Below are positions 27,778-37,396 of a stretch of DNA of 64,000 nt, piece by piece. Each line of letters opens with the position of its first letter. Position 1 is the stretch's first letter. The notes beneath the pieces are model-generated. The model was not told the DNA's origin and did not search any database. It saw nothing but the letters and a program-made list of their open reading frames with translations. The translations under genes and the position numbers were made by a program. The stretch is from Pseudomonas hygromyciniae (lineage in GTDB: Bacteria; Pseudomonadota; Gammaproteobacteria; Pseudomonadales; Pseudomonadaceae): the NCBI RefSeq assembly GCF_016925675.1, contig NZ_CP070506.1, forward strand, positions 680,501 to 744,500, written 5' to 3'.

Positions 27778-29790
27778 ATGTCTCCCCGACTTCGTTCTGG
27801 CCAACGTGGCGCAATCGGTCTGGTGTTCGCCGGGACCTTGGCCTTGGCCCTGGTGTTTCTATTGCTGGTGGTCGATAGCGGCCGCCTGTACCTGGAAAAA
27901 CGCAAGCTCCAGGCCGTTGCCGATACCGCCGCCCTGGAAGCCGCCAACCGCGGCGGGCAGTGTGCCGGCAGCACCACCGCCGTCGATTACGCCAAGCAGA
28001 ACGCCACCCGCAATGGCTTCACCGTCGTCGCCAACGACAGCAGTCGCGCACTGGCAGTGACGTGTGGAACGTTGTTGACCAATGCTCTTAACACCCGTGT
28101 ATTTACTCCTGATGCCACCAAGAATGAGGCCATCCGAGTCGTTGCCACTCGCACCATTCCAACTGGTATCGCCAACGGTGTATGGCGGTTGTTCAGCGGT
28201 ACGTACAACGCTAATACGACATTGACGGCGACAGCGGTGGCGGCGCTGGCGACCCCAGTGGCCGCACTCACAATCCGCAGCACAGCAGTGGTTGTGGACA
28301 CAGACAAAAAAGCCTCTGTTCTCAATGCGTTGTTCGGTGGCTTGTTGGGCGGTGGCCTGAACCTGTCGGTGGCAGGGTGGAATGGTTTGATTAATACCAA
28401 CATCTCTCTATTGAGTTATCTGGACCGGTTGAAGCTTGACCTGGGTCTTACAGCGGTTGGCTATACAGAGGTTCTTGGCAATACCCTAGGTGTCGGTCAG
28501 CTAATCCAAAGTGCGATTAATGTATTGGACCCAACCAACACACTGACTACGGATGTAACGATTGTCGGCTTAAAAGCGCTCAAGACAGCTGCTGGCGCTA
28601 CTCAAGTCGTATTGGGCGATATTCTGCAGATTGCCAGTGGCACTGATGTGGCGTCTCTGGCAGTGAACATGCGGGTGTTTGATCTGATCGAAGGTTTTGT
28701 GCAGTTGGCCAACAAGAAAAACGGTTTACTGGCCAGTGTCCCGATTGACTTGCCTGGCGTGGCGCAAATCACGGCGACCGTTCAGGTTTTGCAGCCGCCT
28801 CAGTTATCTGCTGTCGGTAATCCAGCCAAGGCTGTAGCAGCAGGACATAACCCTGAAACGGGTCCGAATCGTATCTATGTGCGCACGTCGCAGTTGCGCG
28901 TTTTGCTTTCGGTCAACTTGCCGGTATTGGACACAGTCGTGAGTTTGGTGAACGGCGTGACCGGATTGGCGGGACCTCTGGCAAGCACGGTGGGTGCACT
29001 GCTACATCTTGATATTGTGGGCGCGATCAATGCGCTGACATGTGGTTTGGGCGCACTTTGTACTTCGCCCAGCCTGCAGATTCTGCCTCCGCCCGTCCAC
29101 GTGGATATTGCGGTAGAAGCTGCCAGCGCCAGCAGCTGGGTAACGGCCTACAGTTGTGCAAGCCCTACCAATAAAAGCCTGACAACCAGCACCAATACCT
29201 CGCTGGTTAACTTGAAACTGGGTCAGGTTGACGGTCTGTCCAGCATTTTCGGCAGCAGTCAAACTCCACCCCAGATGGTTGTGAAACCATTGAAGGTCGT
29301 TGATATCGGTACTGAATCGTGTCGCCGCTTTCTGGTACTCAATGATTGCAATGCCCGCGTTCCCTACGTGGGAGGTGGTATCGGGTTATCTGCCAATATC
29401 GACGTCGGTGGTAGCAAGAACCTTCCCCATACTTACCTGTCCCCCGATTTACCGGAAATATCGCAACAACCATTCTATTTCCCTTACACCACCAGCAATA
29501 TTGTCAGCGGGCTCACCGACCCAGCGAAGGGAACAGCCGCGGGCCTTGTTCTAAATATGTATGGTCCGCAGCCCGGAAACGAAAACCTGCTAGGCAGTCT
29601 TATTGGTGGTCTCGGAACCACGCTAAATAGCGTCACTTCCCTATTGATCAGTACGATCAAAACCACGCTTACGCCACTGCTAGACTCGCTGATAAACACC
29701 CTGTTACTGGCCTTGGGCGTCGATCTAAATAAAGTGGATGTAGGTGCCAACCTGAGTTGCCAAGCAGGCCGTGCCTACCTCGTAATCTAA
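27778..29790 (+). CDS. tadG: Tad pilus assembly protein TadG
   Basis: TadG-type proteins are pseudopilin-like envelope components of Flp pilus assembly. The start follows AAAGGAG at 7 bp. The 670-residue protein begins RSGQRGAIGLVFAGTLALAL, with a membrane helix at about residues 12-34, followed by DSGRLYLEKRKLQAVADTAA and LEAANRGG, the hallmark of TadE/TadG-related proteins. A long Val/Leu/Asn-rich periplasmic region follows. From about 28,070 onward its GC content drops visibly relative to neighbours. Its stop overlaps the convergent pprA stop. In P. aeruginosa tadG lies after pprB, so it is relocated here. Confidence 0.85.
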   Translation: MSPRLRSGQRGAIGLVFAGTLALALVFLLLVVDSGRLYLEKRKLQAVADTAALEAANRGGQCAGSTTAVDYAKQNATRNGFTVVANDSSRALAVTCGTLLTNALNTRVFTPDATKNEAIRVVATRTIPTGIANGVWRLFSGTYNANTTLTATAVAALATPVAALTIRSTAVVVDTDKKASVLNALFGGLLGGGLNLSVAGWNGLINTNISLLSYLDRLKLDLGLTAVGYTEVLGNTLGVGQLIQSAINVLDPTNTLTTDVTIVGLKALKTAAGATQVVLGDILQIASGTDVASLAVNMRVFDLIEGFVQLANKKNGLLASVPIDLPGVAQITATVQVLQPPQLSAVGNPAKAVAAGHNPETGPNRIYVRTSQLRVLLSVNLPVLDTVVSLVNGVTGLAGPLASTVGALLHLDIVGAINALTCGLGALCTSPSLQILPPPVHVDIAVEAASASSWVTAYSCASPTNKSLTTSTNTSLVNLKLGQVDGLSSIFGSSQTPPQMVVKPLKVVDIGTESCRRFLVLNDCNARVPYVGGGIGLSANIDVGGSKNLPHTYLSPDLPEISQQPFYFPYTTSNIVSGLTDPAKGTAAGLVLNMYGPQPGNENLLGSLIGGLGTTLNSVTSLLISTIKTTLTPLLDSLINTLLLALGVDLNKVDVGANLSCQAGRAYLVI

Positions 29791-32531
29791 CCCCCACCCA
29801 CCACCGGCAACTCCACACAGAACCGCGCCCCGTGTTCACTGTTGGCGACGCTCAGGCGTCCGCCCATGTTTTCCACAATGCCGTAGCTCACCGACAACCC
29901 CAGCCCGGTGCCGACGCCAATCGGCTTGGTGGTAAAGAACGGTTCGAAGATCCGCTCCAATAACCGTGCATCGATTCCGCCGCCGTTGTCTTCGACAAAG
30001 AGGCGCACGTGGCGGCTGTCGTGTTCGCTGTAAAGCGCGATCCATGGTTTGAAGTCGTGGTTTTTTTCCTGCCGGGCCGTCAGCGCATCGCGGGCGTTGA
30101 CTACCAGGTTGATCAGTACCTGTTCCAGTTGGTCCACATGGCCGTTGACCTGCGCGCTGAAGTCCATGGGGTTGATGCGCAGGTCCACGCCCTTGCCACG
30201 TAGGCCTTCGCCCAGCAGCGACTGGGTTCCTTCCACCGCCTGGGCCGGGTCGAAGGGCTGTTGCTCGACCTCCGAGCGGCGGCCGAATACGCGCATATGG
30301 TCCACCACCCTGGCCGCACGCTGGACTTGGGCGTCGATACGCTGGAGTTTTTCGGTCAGGTAGTCGATCTGTACGTCGCCGTTGCCCAGGCGCTTGAGCA
30401 CATTGGCGATGGCCATGCGCATCACGTTCAGCGGTTGGTTGATCTCATGGGCCAAGCCGGTAGCCATTTCCCCGAGAGTGGCCATTTTTGCGCTTTGGGT
30501 CAGTTGCTGCTGGGAGCGGCGCACTTCGGTGTTGTCGCGGCCCACGGCCTGGATTTCCTGCAACTGGCCGTGCTCGTCGAAGACACCCCGGTCGGACCAC
30601 ACCCACCACGCATGTTCGCGCCCCGGCAGTTGCAGGCTGATTTCGGCGGTGCTGACCGGGAATTCCGGGCTCAGCTGACCGATACGTTTTACGAAGGCAT
30701 TGCGTTGCTCGGGCGACAGCCATTCGCCCAGGTTGATCCCCGGTAACTGTGCCGGCGTACATTCCAGGTAGTTGGCCAGGGGCGTGTTGCCGAAGGTCAG
30801 GGTCAGGTCCGGGCGGTAGCGGCAGATCATGGCCGGCGAGTCTTCGACGAGGATGCGATAGCGCTCTTCGCTGTCCTTGATTTGCTGCGCCGCCAGGGTC
30901 GCTTCCGTGACGTCCAGCCACAGGCCGACGGCTTCCACCGGCAAACCGAGGTCGTCGCGCAGCAGCTTGGCTTCGTCCAGCAGCCAGTGGTAATTGCCCT
31001 GGCGATCGCGCACACGGTAGCGACTGCGCACGCTGCCTTCGCGCAGCAATTGCCGGGTGCGTTCGAAGTACAGGTCACGGTCTTCGGGGTGTACCCATTC
31101 CACGGAGGTGTCGTGGGTGCATTCGGCCAGGGTCCAGCCAAGCAGCGGCAACAGGCTGTCGCTAAAGAACGCCGGGTGCAGCGCGCCGTTGACGTAGCGC
31201 TGCACGTAGATCACCGCCGGGGAGCTGGCGATCAGGTTATCCAGGCGTGCATGGGCGGCGGCGGCCTGTAGTTGCTGGTTCTTGATATCGCTGATGTCGA
31301 GCATGAAACCGATCCAGCGCCGCTGGTCGCCAACGCCCAGCACCTGGCCTTGTACGCGGTACCAGATGGGGTTCTGCTTGGCGTCAGTGCGCTGCAGGCG
31401 CACGCTGGTCAGCAACGGTTTGCCCAGGGTTTGCAGGTCTTGCAGGCGGCTGTTGAGTTCCTGGCGGTCGGCAGGGTGAATCAACTCCAGCCAGTTGCTC
31501 AGCACTTGTTTGGTCGGTGCATCTTCCGGGCTCAGGCTGCGCATCAGTTGCGGCGCCAGCAGGATCTCTTCACCGCTGGCCAGCAGTTCCCACCAGCCAG
31601 TGCCGAGCAGGCCTTGCAAGGCTTCCACCCGTTCCAGTTGCTGGTGATGACGCTGCTCGCGCAGGCGGCCGAGCAAAGGGGCGGCGAGGGCAGCGGCGAG
31701 GTTGAGCCAGTCACGTTCGCTGACGTCGGGGTGGCCACTGTAGAAGCCGCACAGCAACCAGGCGGCAACGCCTTGGCTATCGCGGTACGGCACCAGCAGG
31801 CCTTCGGCATTGCCAAATACACTGTGCAGGCGCGGGTGTTCGCTGCGGCCCTGGAGGGTTTTCAGGCTCAGTGGGGTGTTGCCGCTGAGGCTGTCCAGGC
31901 AGGTGCCGAGGCGTTGGCCCGGCTCCCAAAGCTGTGGTGCGTCATGGGCGTTGTAGCTGCAATAGACCAGCCAGTCCTGGTCCTGTTGGTCGAGCAGGGT
32001 CATCGCCACGCAAGGCATACGCCAACGCTGGGCGACGCTGCGCAGATGCTCGCTGAAAACCTGGGGCAGGCGCGTCAGGCTGCACACCCGCAGTTGCTCG
32101 CTCATCTGGCTGGCAAGTTGATGGTTCTGTTCGCGCTGCTGGGCCAATTGCCGGCCGGTCAGCAGGTCGCTGATATCCGTCAGGCGCAGGAGCCAGCCAT
32201 CGGCGTCCGGCTCGATCCAGCCGCGGGTGTGCAACGTGGTGTCACCGGCGCCTTGAAAGTCCAGGTCCATGCTATGGCGCTGCCAGTCGGCAGGTGTGCC
32301 TTCGATGCTTAAAGCGCCTGGCAGGCAGAGCAGGTCACGCAGGAGCAGTTGAGGCTGGGTGCCAAGGTGACGGGCCAGTTGTTGTTGCAATGCACGGCTG
32401 ATGTCCAGCACATGACCTTGCTGATCCAGGCGTAGGTGCAAGCCTGGAGCGGGTGAGCTGGCGGGCGTTTCCAGGGCCTGGGCGCTGCTGCGGCCGAGTA
32501 GTCGGCCGAAGATTTTTTCACCGGAGTTCAA
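29787..32531 (-). CDS. pprA: Sensor histidine kinase PprA
   Basis: PprA is the kinase partner of PprB, which controls the Tad pilus and other attachment genes in P. aeruginosa. Several PAS-like domains precede the kinase core: [20 protein letters not shown], a GAF-like stretch, [34 protein letters not shown] and [20 protein letters not shown]. The core has phospho-acceptor H695 in [10 protein letters not shown], then [33 protein letters not shown] and [14 protein letters not shown] place the start at TTG 32531, overlapping the stop of the upstream pseudopilin gene as TTGA (914 residues). The longer open frame to 32720 only overlaps that gene. Confidence 0.85.
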   Translation of the reverse strand: MNSGEKIFGRLLGRSSAQALETPASSPAPGLHLRLDQQGHVLDISRALQQQLARHLGTQPQLLLRDLLCLPGALSIEGTPADWQRHSMDLDFQGAGDTTLHTRGWIEPDADGWLLRLTDISDLLTGRQLAQQREQNHQLASQMSEQLRVCSLTRLPQVFSEHLRSVAQRWRMPCVAMTLLDQQDQDWLVYCSYNAHDAPQLWEPGQRLGTCLDSLSGNTPLSLKTLQGRSEHPRLHSVFGNAEGLLVPYRDSQGVAAWLLCGFYSGHPDVSERDWLNLAAALAAPLLGRLREQRHHQQLERVEALQGLLGTGWWELLASGEEILLAPQLMRSLSPEDAPTKQVLSNWLELIHPADRQELNSRLQDLQTLGKPLLTSVRLQRTDAKQNPIWYRVQGQVLGVGDQRRWIGFMLDISDIKNQQLQAAAAHARLDNLIASSPAVIYVQRYVNGALHPAFFSDSLLPLLGWTLAECTHDTSVEWVHPEDRDLYFERTRQLLREGSVRSRYRVRDRQGNYHWLLDEAKLLRDDLGLPVEAVGLWLDVTEATLAAQQIKDSEERYRILVEDSPAMICRYRPDLTLTFGNTPLANYLECTPAQLPGINLGEWLSPEQRNAFVKRIGQLSPEFPVSTAEISLQLPGREHAWWVWSDRGVFDEHGQLQEIQAVGRDNTEVRRSQQQLTQSAKMATLGEMATGLAHEINQPLNVMRMAIANVLKRLGNGDVQIDYLTEKLQRIDAQVQRAARVVDHMRVFGRRSEVEQQPFDPAQAVEGTQSLLGEGLRGKGVDLRINPMDFSAQVNGHVDQLEQVLINLVVNARDALTARQEKNHDFKPWIALYSEHDSRHVRLFVEDNGGGIDARLLERIFEPFFTTKPIGVGTGLGLSVSYGIVENMGGRLSVANSEHGARFCVELPVVGGG

Positions 32532-32968
32532 AATTGCAGGCTCGACTGGGCGTGCAGGGTGGTTGGCAGCCTGGGGACCGTGCCAATGCCCGGCAGGACA
32601 ATAAACGGCAGGACGTTCTTCAGGTTGGCCGAGGGATAGTTGATCTCGACGGTCAGCACCCCTGCGGTGTAGGTCGGATTGATATGGGCCGTCTGGAACT
32701 GGAAGGTGGCGGGAATCCACTGCAATTGGCTTTGAACGGTCTGGGTCGCCCGCAAGATGAGCGCCGCATTGTAGTTGGGGGTGCTGGGATCCAGTGCCAC
32801 ACTGCGGCGCACTGCTTCGGCCGTGGCTTGGTTGAACGACTGCAGCAGCAACAGCGGCAGGCTGTAGCTGACCGTGGCATAGAACACCGCAAAAAAGATC
32901 ACGAACACCGCCGCAAATTCGATGGCGACGGCGCCTTTTTGCTTTCTAGGGAGGCTGGTTTTCATCAC
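32528..32968 (-). CDS. tadF: TadE/TadF-like minor pseudopilin
   Basis: This is a minor pseudopilin of the Flp/Tad pilus. The 146-residue protein begins with a basic leader (MKTSLPRKQKGAVAIEF) and a strongly hydrophobic helix (VAIEFAAVFVIFFAVFYATV). The KGAVAIEF junction, with Glu at position 5 after the cleavage Gly, is the TadE/F prepilin signature cut by FppA-type peptidases. The remainder is a small periplasmic domain. It lies upstream of, and is translationally coupled to, pprA, and is divergent from fppA. The choice of TadF over TadE rests on genomic position, which I recall as PA4294-like. Confidence 0.85.
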   Translation of the reverse strand: MMKTSLPRKQKGAVAIEFAAVFVIFFAVFYATVSYSLPLLLLQSFNQATAEAVRRSVALDPSTPNYNAALILRATQTVQSQLQWIPATFQFQTAHINPTYTAGVLTVEINYPSANLKNVLPFIVLPGIGTVPRLPTTLHAQSSLQF

Positions 32969-33037
32969 TGCGACTACCCTGACTGCTACTACCTGATATC
33001 AGCATAGAATCAATCAGCAAAAAGGGACGGTTTTTAC

Positions 33038-33511
33038 GTGATCCAAGGCCTCGTGGTGTTTGTCTGGTTGATGTTGTGTACGGTGCAGGATATTCGTCAG
33101 CGGCAGATCGCCAATCGGCTGACCCTGGGCGCAGTGCTGCTGGCGCTGCTCTATCTGCTGTGGAGCGGCAGCACTTGGCTCGGCATGTCCAGGTCTGAAG
33201 GGGTGTGGGCATTTGTCCTGGCGCTGCTGTTGACGCTGCCGGGCTACGCCCTTGGGCGCCTGGGGGCCGGTGATGTGAAGTTGCTTGCGGCGTTGGCGCT
33301 GGCGTCGAATTCGACCTACTTGTTGTGGTCGCTGATAGGTGCCGGCGTGGCCAATGTCGCCTGGCTGGTGTGCGGGCCGCGGCTGTTACCACTTGCCAGT
33401 CAAGGCGTTAGGGCGCGCCTGGGTTATCTGGTAGTGGACCCGTCAGGAAAGCTGCCCTTTGCGCCGTTTCTTTTAGTGGGGTTCACCCTGGCCTGGCTGG
33501 GGCTCCACTAG
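33038..33511 (+). CDS. fppA: Flp prepilin peptidase FppA
   Basis: FppA is the inner-membrane A24 aspartic protease that removes leader peptides from Flp and the TadE/F/G pseudopilins. The start is GTG at 33038, with AAGGGA about 10 bp upstream. The 157-residue, polytopic protein carries both catalytic aspartates: D18 in VQDIRQRQI and D79 in the GxGD motif GAGDVKLL. It lacks the N-terminal methyltransferase domain of full-length PilD, as expected for the Tad-specific type. It lies between tadF (divergent) and pprB. Confidence 0.93.
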   Translation: MIQGLVVFVWLMLCTVQDIRQRQIANRLTLGAVLLALLYLLWSGSTWLGMSRSEGVWAFVLALLLTLPGYALGRLGAGDVKLLAALALASNSTYLLWSLIGAGVANVAWLVCGPRLLPLASQGVRARLGYLVVDPSGKLPFAPFLLVGFTLAWLGLH

Positions 33512-33637
33512 TCGCGGGTGCTTTATATCGCTATGTACATAGTCAAAAAGTACGTCTACGTTTATTCATACAAGTGAGTAGGAAGGTTCTTCGGAACGGA
33601 TAGGTCAATTTTTGGCTTGCCAGGAATGGAGTAGCGC

Positions 33638-34420
33638 GTGAACAAGCTTACATCTGCAGTAAAAGTGCTCGTGGTCGATGATCAGCCGCTGATTGTGGAG
33701 GAGCTTTGCGAATTTCTCGAAAGCAGCGGTTATCGCTGTGTCCCTTGCGGCTCCAGCCAGCAGGCCGTGCAACGTTTCGGTGAAGACCCGCAAATCGGCC
33801 TGGTGCTGTGTGACCTGCATATGCCGGATATGGACGGTATTGAATTGGTGCAGGCCCTGCAGAAAATCGCCGGCAAGCAGCGTGCCTTCGAAGCCATCAT
33901 GTTGACCGGCCGAGCCGACAAGCAGGACGTGATCAAGGCGTTGCGCGTGGGGATCTCCGATTATTACCAAAAGCCCATCAACCTCAACGAGTTGCTCGAA
34001 GGGTTGCAACGCCAGGAGGCCGCGCTGGAGGAGCGCCACAAGAACCTGCACCTGGGAAACTTGAACCAGAAGCTGCAATACCTTTCTGAATCCATCGACG
34101 ACTTGTACCAGGACCTGGACAAGGTCCGTCGCGGCCCGGCGCCGCAAACCGATGGCGAAGGGGTAAGCGAGGAGGCCGAGCGCCTGGAGGTGCCGGCGAT
34201 CTTCAATCAGTTGTCACCCCGGCAACTGGACGTTGCCAGGTTGGTGGGCAAGGGCCAGACCAACTACCAGATTGCCTGTGAGCTGGGTATCACCGAGAAC
34301 ACGGTCAAGCTGTACGTGTCCCAGGTGTTGCGCTTGACCCATATGCATAACCGCACCCAACTGGCTTTGGCGCTGTCGCCGAGCAACTCGGCATTGCGCC
34401 AACGGGTGACGGCGCACTGA
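33638..34420 (+). CDS. pprB: Response regulator PprB
   Basis: PprB activates Tad pilus and adhesin genes. The start is GTG at 33638 with GGAG upstream. The 260-residue protein has a receiver domain (D14/D15 acidic pair, phospho-acceptor D59 in LVLCDLHMP, and DYYQKPINL). A coiled linker rich in Glu/Leu/Gln follows (about residues 125-165). A LuxR-type helix-turn-helix comes last (about 190-250, LSPRQLDVARLVGKGQTNYQ and GITENTVKLYVSQVL). A 126-bp AT-richer leader with the palindrome TATGTACATA precedes it. Confidence 0.93.
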   Translation: MNKLTSAVKVLVVDDQPLIVEELCEFLESSGYRCVPCGSSQQAVQRFGEDPQIGLVLCDLHMPDMDGIELVQALQKIAGKQRAFEAIMLTGRADKQDVIKALRVGISDYYQKPINLNELLEGLQRQEAALEERHKNLHLGNLNQKLQYLSESIDDLYQDLDKVRRGPAPQTDGEGVSEEAERLEVPAIFNQLSPRQLDVARLVGKGQTNYQIACELGITENTVKLYVSQVLRLTHMHNRTQLALALSPSNSALRQRVTAH

Positions 34421-34452
34421 GGATTACTGATTACTCAGGACATGCACAAAAC

Positions 34453-34547
34453 AAATGTGGGAGCGGGCTTGCTCGCGAATGCGGTGGCTCAGAGCCAGAT
34501 ATGCTGACTGACATGCCGCATTCGCGAGCAAGCCCGCTCCCACATTT
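34453..34547. repeat. REPIN, 95-bp type
   Basis: A REP pair with AAATGTGGGAGCGGGCTTGC arms, the same length as the elements at 4134 and 6791 but with a diverged loop. It lies between the convergent pprB and DUF3613 genes and may serve as a transcript-end structure. Confidence 0.88.
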
Positions 34548-34596
34548 TGAGTGGGGTACATCCCATGGTTCTCCAGTGGCCGTGAGGTCGCCTAGA

Positions 34597-34863
34597 TTAT
34601 TTGCTACCGCCCGAGCTTGCGCTGTCCTCGCCGAACTTTTCGGGGATCGCGTACCTTTTGCTTTCCAGCAAGCGCTGCATCGCCAGTTCGCGCTCGGTGG
34701 GCGTTGCCCTCTGCACCGTAGGTGAGGCCGCTTGCCCGCTGACTTGCAGCCCAAGCCAGTTCTCCGTCTCCTGCTGGGCCTTGGACGAGGGCCCAGGTTC
34801 GATGGCCAATGCGGTCAGCGGCAAAACCAGCAGCGTCAGGCTGGCGAGGTAATGGAATTTCAT
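34597..34863 (-). CDS. DUF3613 small secreted protein of the Tad operon
   Basis: This is a small protein of unknown function. The 88-residue product starts with a signal peptide (MKFHYLASLTLLVLPLTALA). The mature part contains TENWLGLQVSGQAASPTVQR and ERELAMQRLLESKRYAIPEK, typical of DUF3613. Two adjacent ATGs (34866 and 34863) follow AAGGAG; I chose the second for its 6-bp spacing. It is the last gene of the rcpC-tadD operon, 19 bp after tadD, a position I recall as PA4298 in P. aeruginosa. It may be a periplasmic accessory of the pilus machine. Confidence 0.82.
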   Translation of the reverse strand: MKFHYLASLTLLVLPLTALAIEPGPSSKAQQETENWLGLQVSGQAASPTVQRATPTERELAMQRLLESKRYAIPEKFGEDSASSGGSK

Positions 34864-34882
34864 CATCGACTCCTTCAAGCGC

Positions 34883-35605
34883 TTACTTGATTAGTGCGGG
34901 CGGTGCGTCACTGGTCGCCGCGACCTGGCCCTTGGCCTTGGCGACTGGCATGCCGGCGGCCTTGAGCTTCTCGGCCCGGGCCTGGGCCTCGGTGACCTGC
35001 TCGGGGCTCAGGCCCACCTGGCTGGCCAGTTGTGCGGCCTGGCCCCAGTTGTCCTGATAGATCAACAGGGTCACCAGGTTGACGGCCGCCAGTTGATCGC
35101 TTTGCTTGAGCTCCATGGCCGTCATGAATTCAAAGCGCGCTTCTTCCAGGCGCCGTTGATTGAGGTAGACCACTCCCAGATCGTTGCGGATTTTTTCATC
35201 GGTGGGCGCTAGTTGCGCTGCCCGTTGCATATGGGCCAGGGCTTGCACGTTGTCGCCCTGGGCCGCCGCCAGTTGTCCCAGACCATGTTCACCTTCGGCG
35301 GCCAGGCAGGTGCCCAGCAGGCTGCGGTACAGCGGTTGCGCTTCTTTGCGTCCGAGCAGGCGGTAGACCTTGGCTTTGCGCTGGCGCACTTGCGGCAACG
35401 ACTCCGGCAGGCTTTGCAGGTTGGCCAGGCTGGCGTGCATCTTCCCTTCCTTGGCCATGTCGTCGGCCAGGTTCAGCGACAACTCTTGTTCGGCGCTGGG
35501 CTTGGCGCAACTGCCCGGGGTCATCAGCGCCGACCAGGGCATCTGGCCGTTGCTGGCACAGCCGCCGAGCATTAGCAGGCTCAGGCCTGCAATCAGTGCT
35601 TTCAT
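34883..35605 (-). CDS. tadD: Tad pilus lipoprotein TadD
   Basis: TadD is an outer-membrane TPR lipoprotein, thought to pilot or stabilise the secretin as PilF does for type IV pili. The 240-residue protein has lipobox LGGC (C16). It also has TPR-like helices, for example ALAHMQRAAQLAPTDEKIRN followed by DLGVVYLNQRRLEEARFEFM and TAMELKQSDQLAAVNLVTLL. It lies 10 bp downstream of tadC in the operon. Confidence 0.93.
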   Translation of the reverse strand: MKALIAGLSLLMLGGCASNGQMPWSALMTPGSCAKPSAEQELSLNLADDMAKEGKMHASLANLQSLPESLPQVRQRKAKVYRLLGRKEAQPLYRSLLGTCLAAEGEHGLGQLAAAQGDNVQALAHMQRAAQLAPTDEKIRNDLGVVYLNQRRLEEARFEFMTAMELKQSDQLAAVNLVTLLIYQDNWGQAAQLASQVGLSPEQVTEAQARAEKLKAAGMPVAKAKGQVAATSDAPPALIK

Positions 35606-35615
35606 CGAGCGCTCC

Positions 35616-36503
35616 TCAAAAACTGCTCAGGGCCCGGGAGATCGCAATGAATGCCGGCCCCCCCAGCACAATCAATAAAGCGGGAAACAGGAAGACCATC
35701 ATCACCACCGACATCTTGGCCGACATCTTCGAGATGAATTCCTGCAAGCGGGTCAAACGGCGGTCGTCGAGCAGTTGCTTGAGGGCCAGCAGCGACTTCA
35801 TGGCGCCGCCGCCCTGCTGGATCAGTTGTTGAAGAATGATGCAGGTGTCGGTGAACTCGTCCACGGCCAATAGCCGGGCGGTCTTGCCCAGCTCCTCGCC
35901 CAGTTCCAGGCCCGAGTCGACCCGTGACAGGATCAACCGCAGCTCCTGGGTCAGCGCCGGCAGCAGGCGCTGCGCCTCAACGCTCAGCACGCGCAGGGAC
36001 TGTTCAACCGCCATGCCCGACTCGAACAAGATGCGCAGCAGCGGGATGAAGGTCGACACCTCGCGGGAGATTTGTTGTTGCCGGGCCTTGGCCGCACTGG
36101 CGAGGACGCGCTTGGGGATCAGGTAGCCCACGCCCAGGCCGAGCAGGGGCGCGATCCATGGAGAATCGGCGCCGGGAAAGATCAGTTCTTCGCCCACCAG
36201 GATCACGCCCGCCAGCACCAGCGGCACACCAATCTGGCAGGCGGCGAAGATCGAGCGCTGGTTGGCTTTGCGCCAGCCCACACGGTTGAGCAGGATCTGG
36301 GTTTCGTTATCCATGCTCACCGAGCGCTGGGCCAACTGGCTGCTGCCAAACTGACTGAGCAGGGTGCCGAAGCGGTCACCGCGCACCAGTTGGCCTTGCA
36401 GGCGTTGGTTGACCAGGCGATCGCGGCGGCGCTGGCTCAGCAACTGGCCGACGATCAGCGCGAGCGCAGCTAAAAACAATAAGGCACTGATCAGCAGGAC
36501 CAT
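35616..36503 (-). CDS. tadC: Tad pilus inner-membrane platform protein TadC
   Basis: TadC is one of two paralogous GspF/T2SSF platform proteins that couple the TadA ATPase to pilus assembly. The 295-residue protein has an N-terminal membrane helix, RVLASAAKARQQQISREVST, LRILFESGMAVEQSLRVLSV, a T2SSF core, and a C-terminal helix near FLFPALLIVLGGPAFIAISR. It begins 1 bp after the tadB stop. Confidence 0.94.
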   Translation of the reverse strand: MVLLISALLFLAALALIVGQLLSQRRRDRLVNQRLQGQLVRGDRFGTLLSQFGSSQLAQRSVSMDNETQILLNRVGWRKANQRSIFAACQIGVPLVLAGVILVGEELIFPGADSPWIAPLLGLGVGYLIPKRVLASAAKARQQQISREVSTFIPLLRILFESGMAVEQSLRVLSVEAQRLLPALTQELRLILSRVDSGLELGEELGKTARLLAVDEFTDTCIILQQLIQQGGGAMKSLLALKQLLDDRRLTRLQEFISKMSAKMSVVMMVFLFPALLIVLGGPAFIAISRALSSF

Positions 36504-36504
36504 C

Positions 36505-37386
36505 TCAAATACTCCGCAACATGCGCCACATCGTCAGGCAGCCCAGCACCTGCATGGTCAGCGCGGCCAGCAGCATGTAGCGGCCGCTGTCGTCGTTCCA
36601 CATGGTCAGCAGGTAGCCGGGGTTGATCAGCATGAAATAGCCCACCATCGCAATCGGCATGCCGGCCAGGACAAAGGCAGTGACGCGGGTCTCGCCGGTC
36701 ATGGCGCGCAACTGCCGGGCGCCTTGCTCCCGTTCGCGAATGACCTTGATCAGGTTCTCCAGCAAGTCACTGGCGTTGCCGCCGTAGCGGTGGTTGACCT
36801 TGAGTCCCAGGGCGAGCATGCGGAACTCGTCCTGCTCGTAGAATTCGGCAAAATCACTGGCGGCCTCGGGCAGGCTGACCCCCAATTGCACGTTGCGCTG
36901 GATACGTTCCATGGCAGGCTTCAAAGGCGCCTCGGTGCTGTCGATGGCCCCCAGCAGGGCATCGGCCAGGGTGCGCCCGGACTTCAGGCTGCGCACGGTG
37001 TGGTCGAGGACTTGCGGCAATTGTTCGACCATCCGTTTCACCCGCCGCCGATAGCGCCAGGCGATGTACAGCCGCAGGATCAGGGGCGGAAGCACTAACA
37101 TTGCGCCCAGCCCGACCCAGCTCCATACCAGAAAGCCCAGGAGCGCGCCCAACACCCAGCAGGTCACCCACAGGCCCAAGCTGTCGGTGGGCTTGCCCAG
37201 GCCCGCGCGCTGGAACATGCGCTCCAGGCCGACCCAACGCCCGCGCTCTTCGGCCAGCAGCGGCTGCCCTTCGGCAAGTCGCTCCAGGACGCGGTCGGTT
37301 TCCGCCTGGCGCAGGCCACTGAGAAACAGGTGCAGCGACACGCCAATCAGGATCACGCAACTGAACATCAGGATGGCGCCGGTCAT
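36505..37386 (-). CDS. tadB: Tad pilus inner-membrane platform protein TadB
   Basis: TadB is the second T2SSF platform protein and partner of TadC. I start at 37386 (MTGAILMFSCVILIGVSLHL), where GGAG stands about 6 bp upstream; the open frame to 37566 only overlaps tadA. The 293-residue protein has N-terminal membrane helices, the cytoplasmic T2SSF domain (RMVEQLPQVLDHTVRSLKSG, then RTLADALLGAIDSTEAPLKP) and two C-terminal helices (VTAFVLAGMPIAMVGYFMLI). It lies 10 bp downstream of tadA. Confidence 0.94.
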   Translation of the reverse strand: MTGAILMFSCVILIGVSLHLFLSGLRQAETDRVLERLAEGQPLLAEERGRWVGLERMFQRAGLGKPTDSLGLWVTCWVLGALLGFLVWSWVGLGAMLVLPPLILRLYIAWRYRRRVKRMVEQLPQVLDHTVRSLKSGRTLADALLGAIDSTEAPLKPAMERIQRNVQLGVSLPEAASDFAEFYEQDEFRMLALGLKVNHRYGGNASDLLENLIKVIREREQGARQLRAMTGETRVTAFVLAGMPIAMVGYFMLINPGYLLTMWNDDSGRYMLLAALTMQVLGCLTMWRMLRSI

Positions 37387-37396
37387 GATGACGCTC

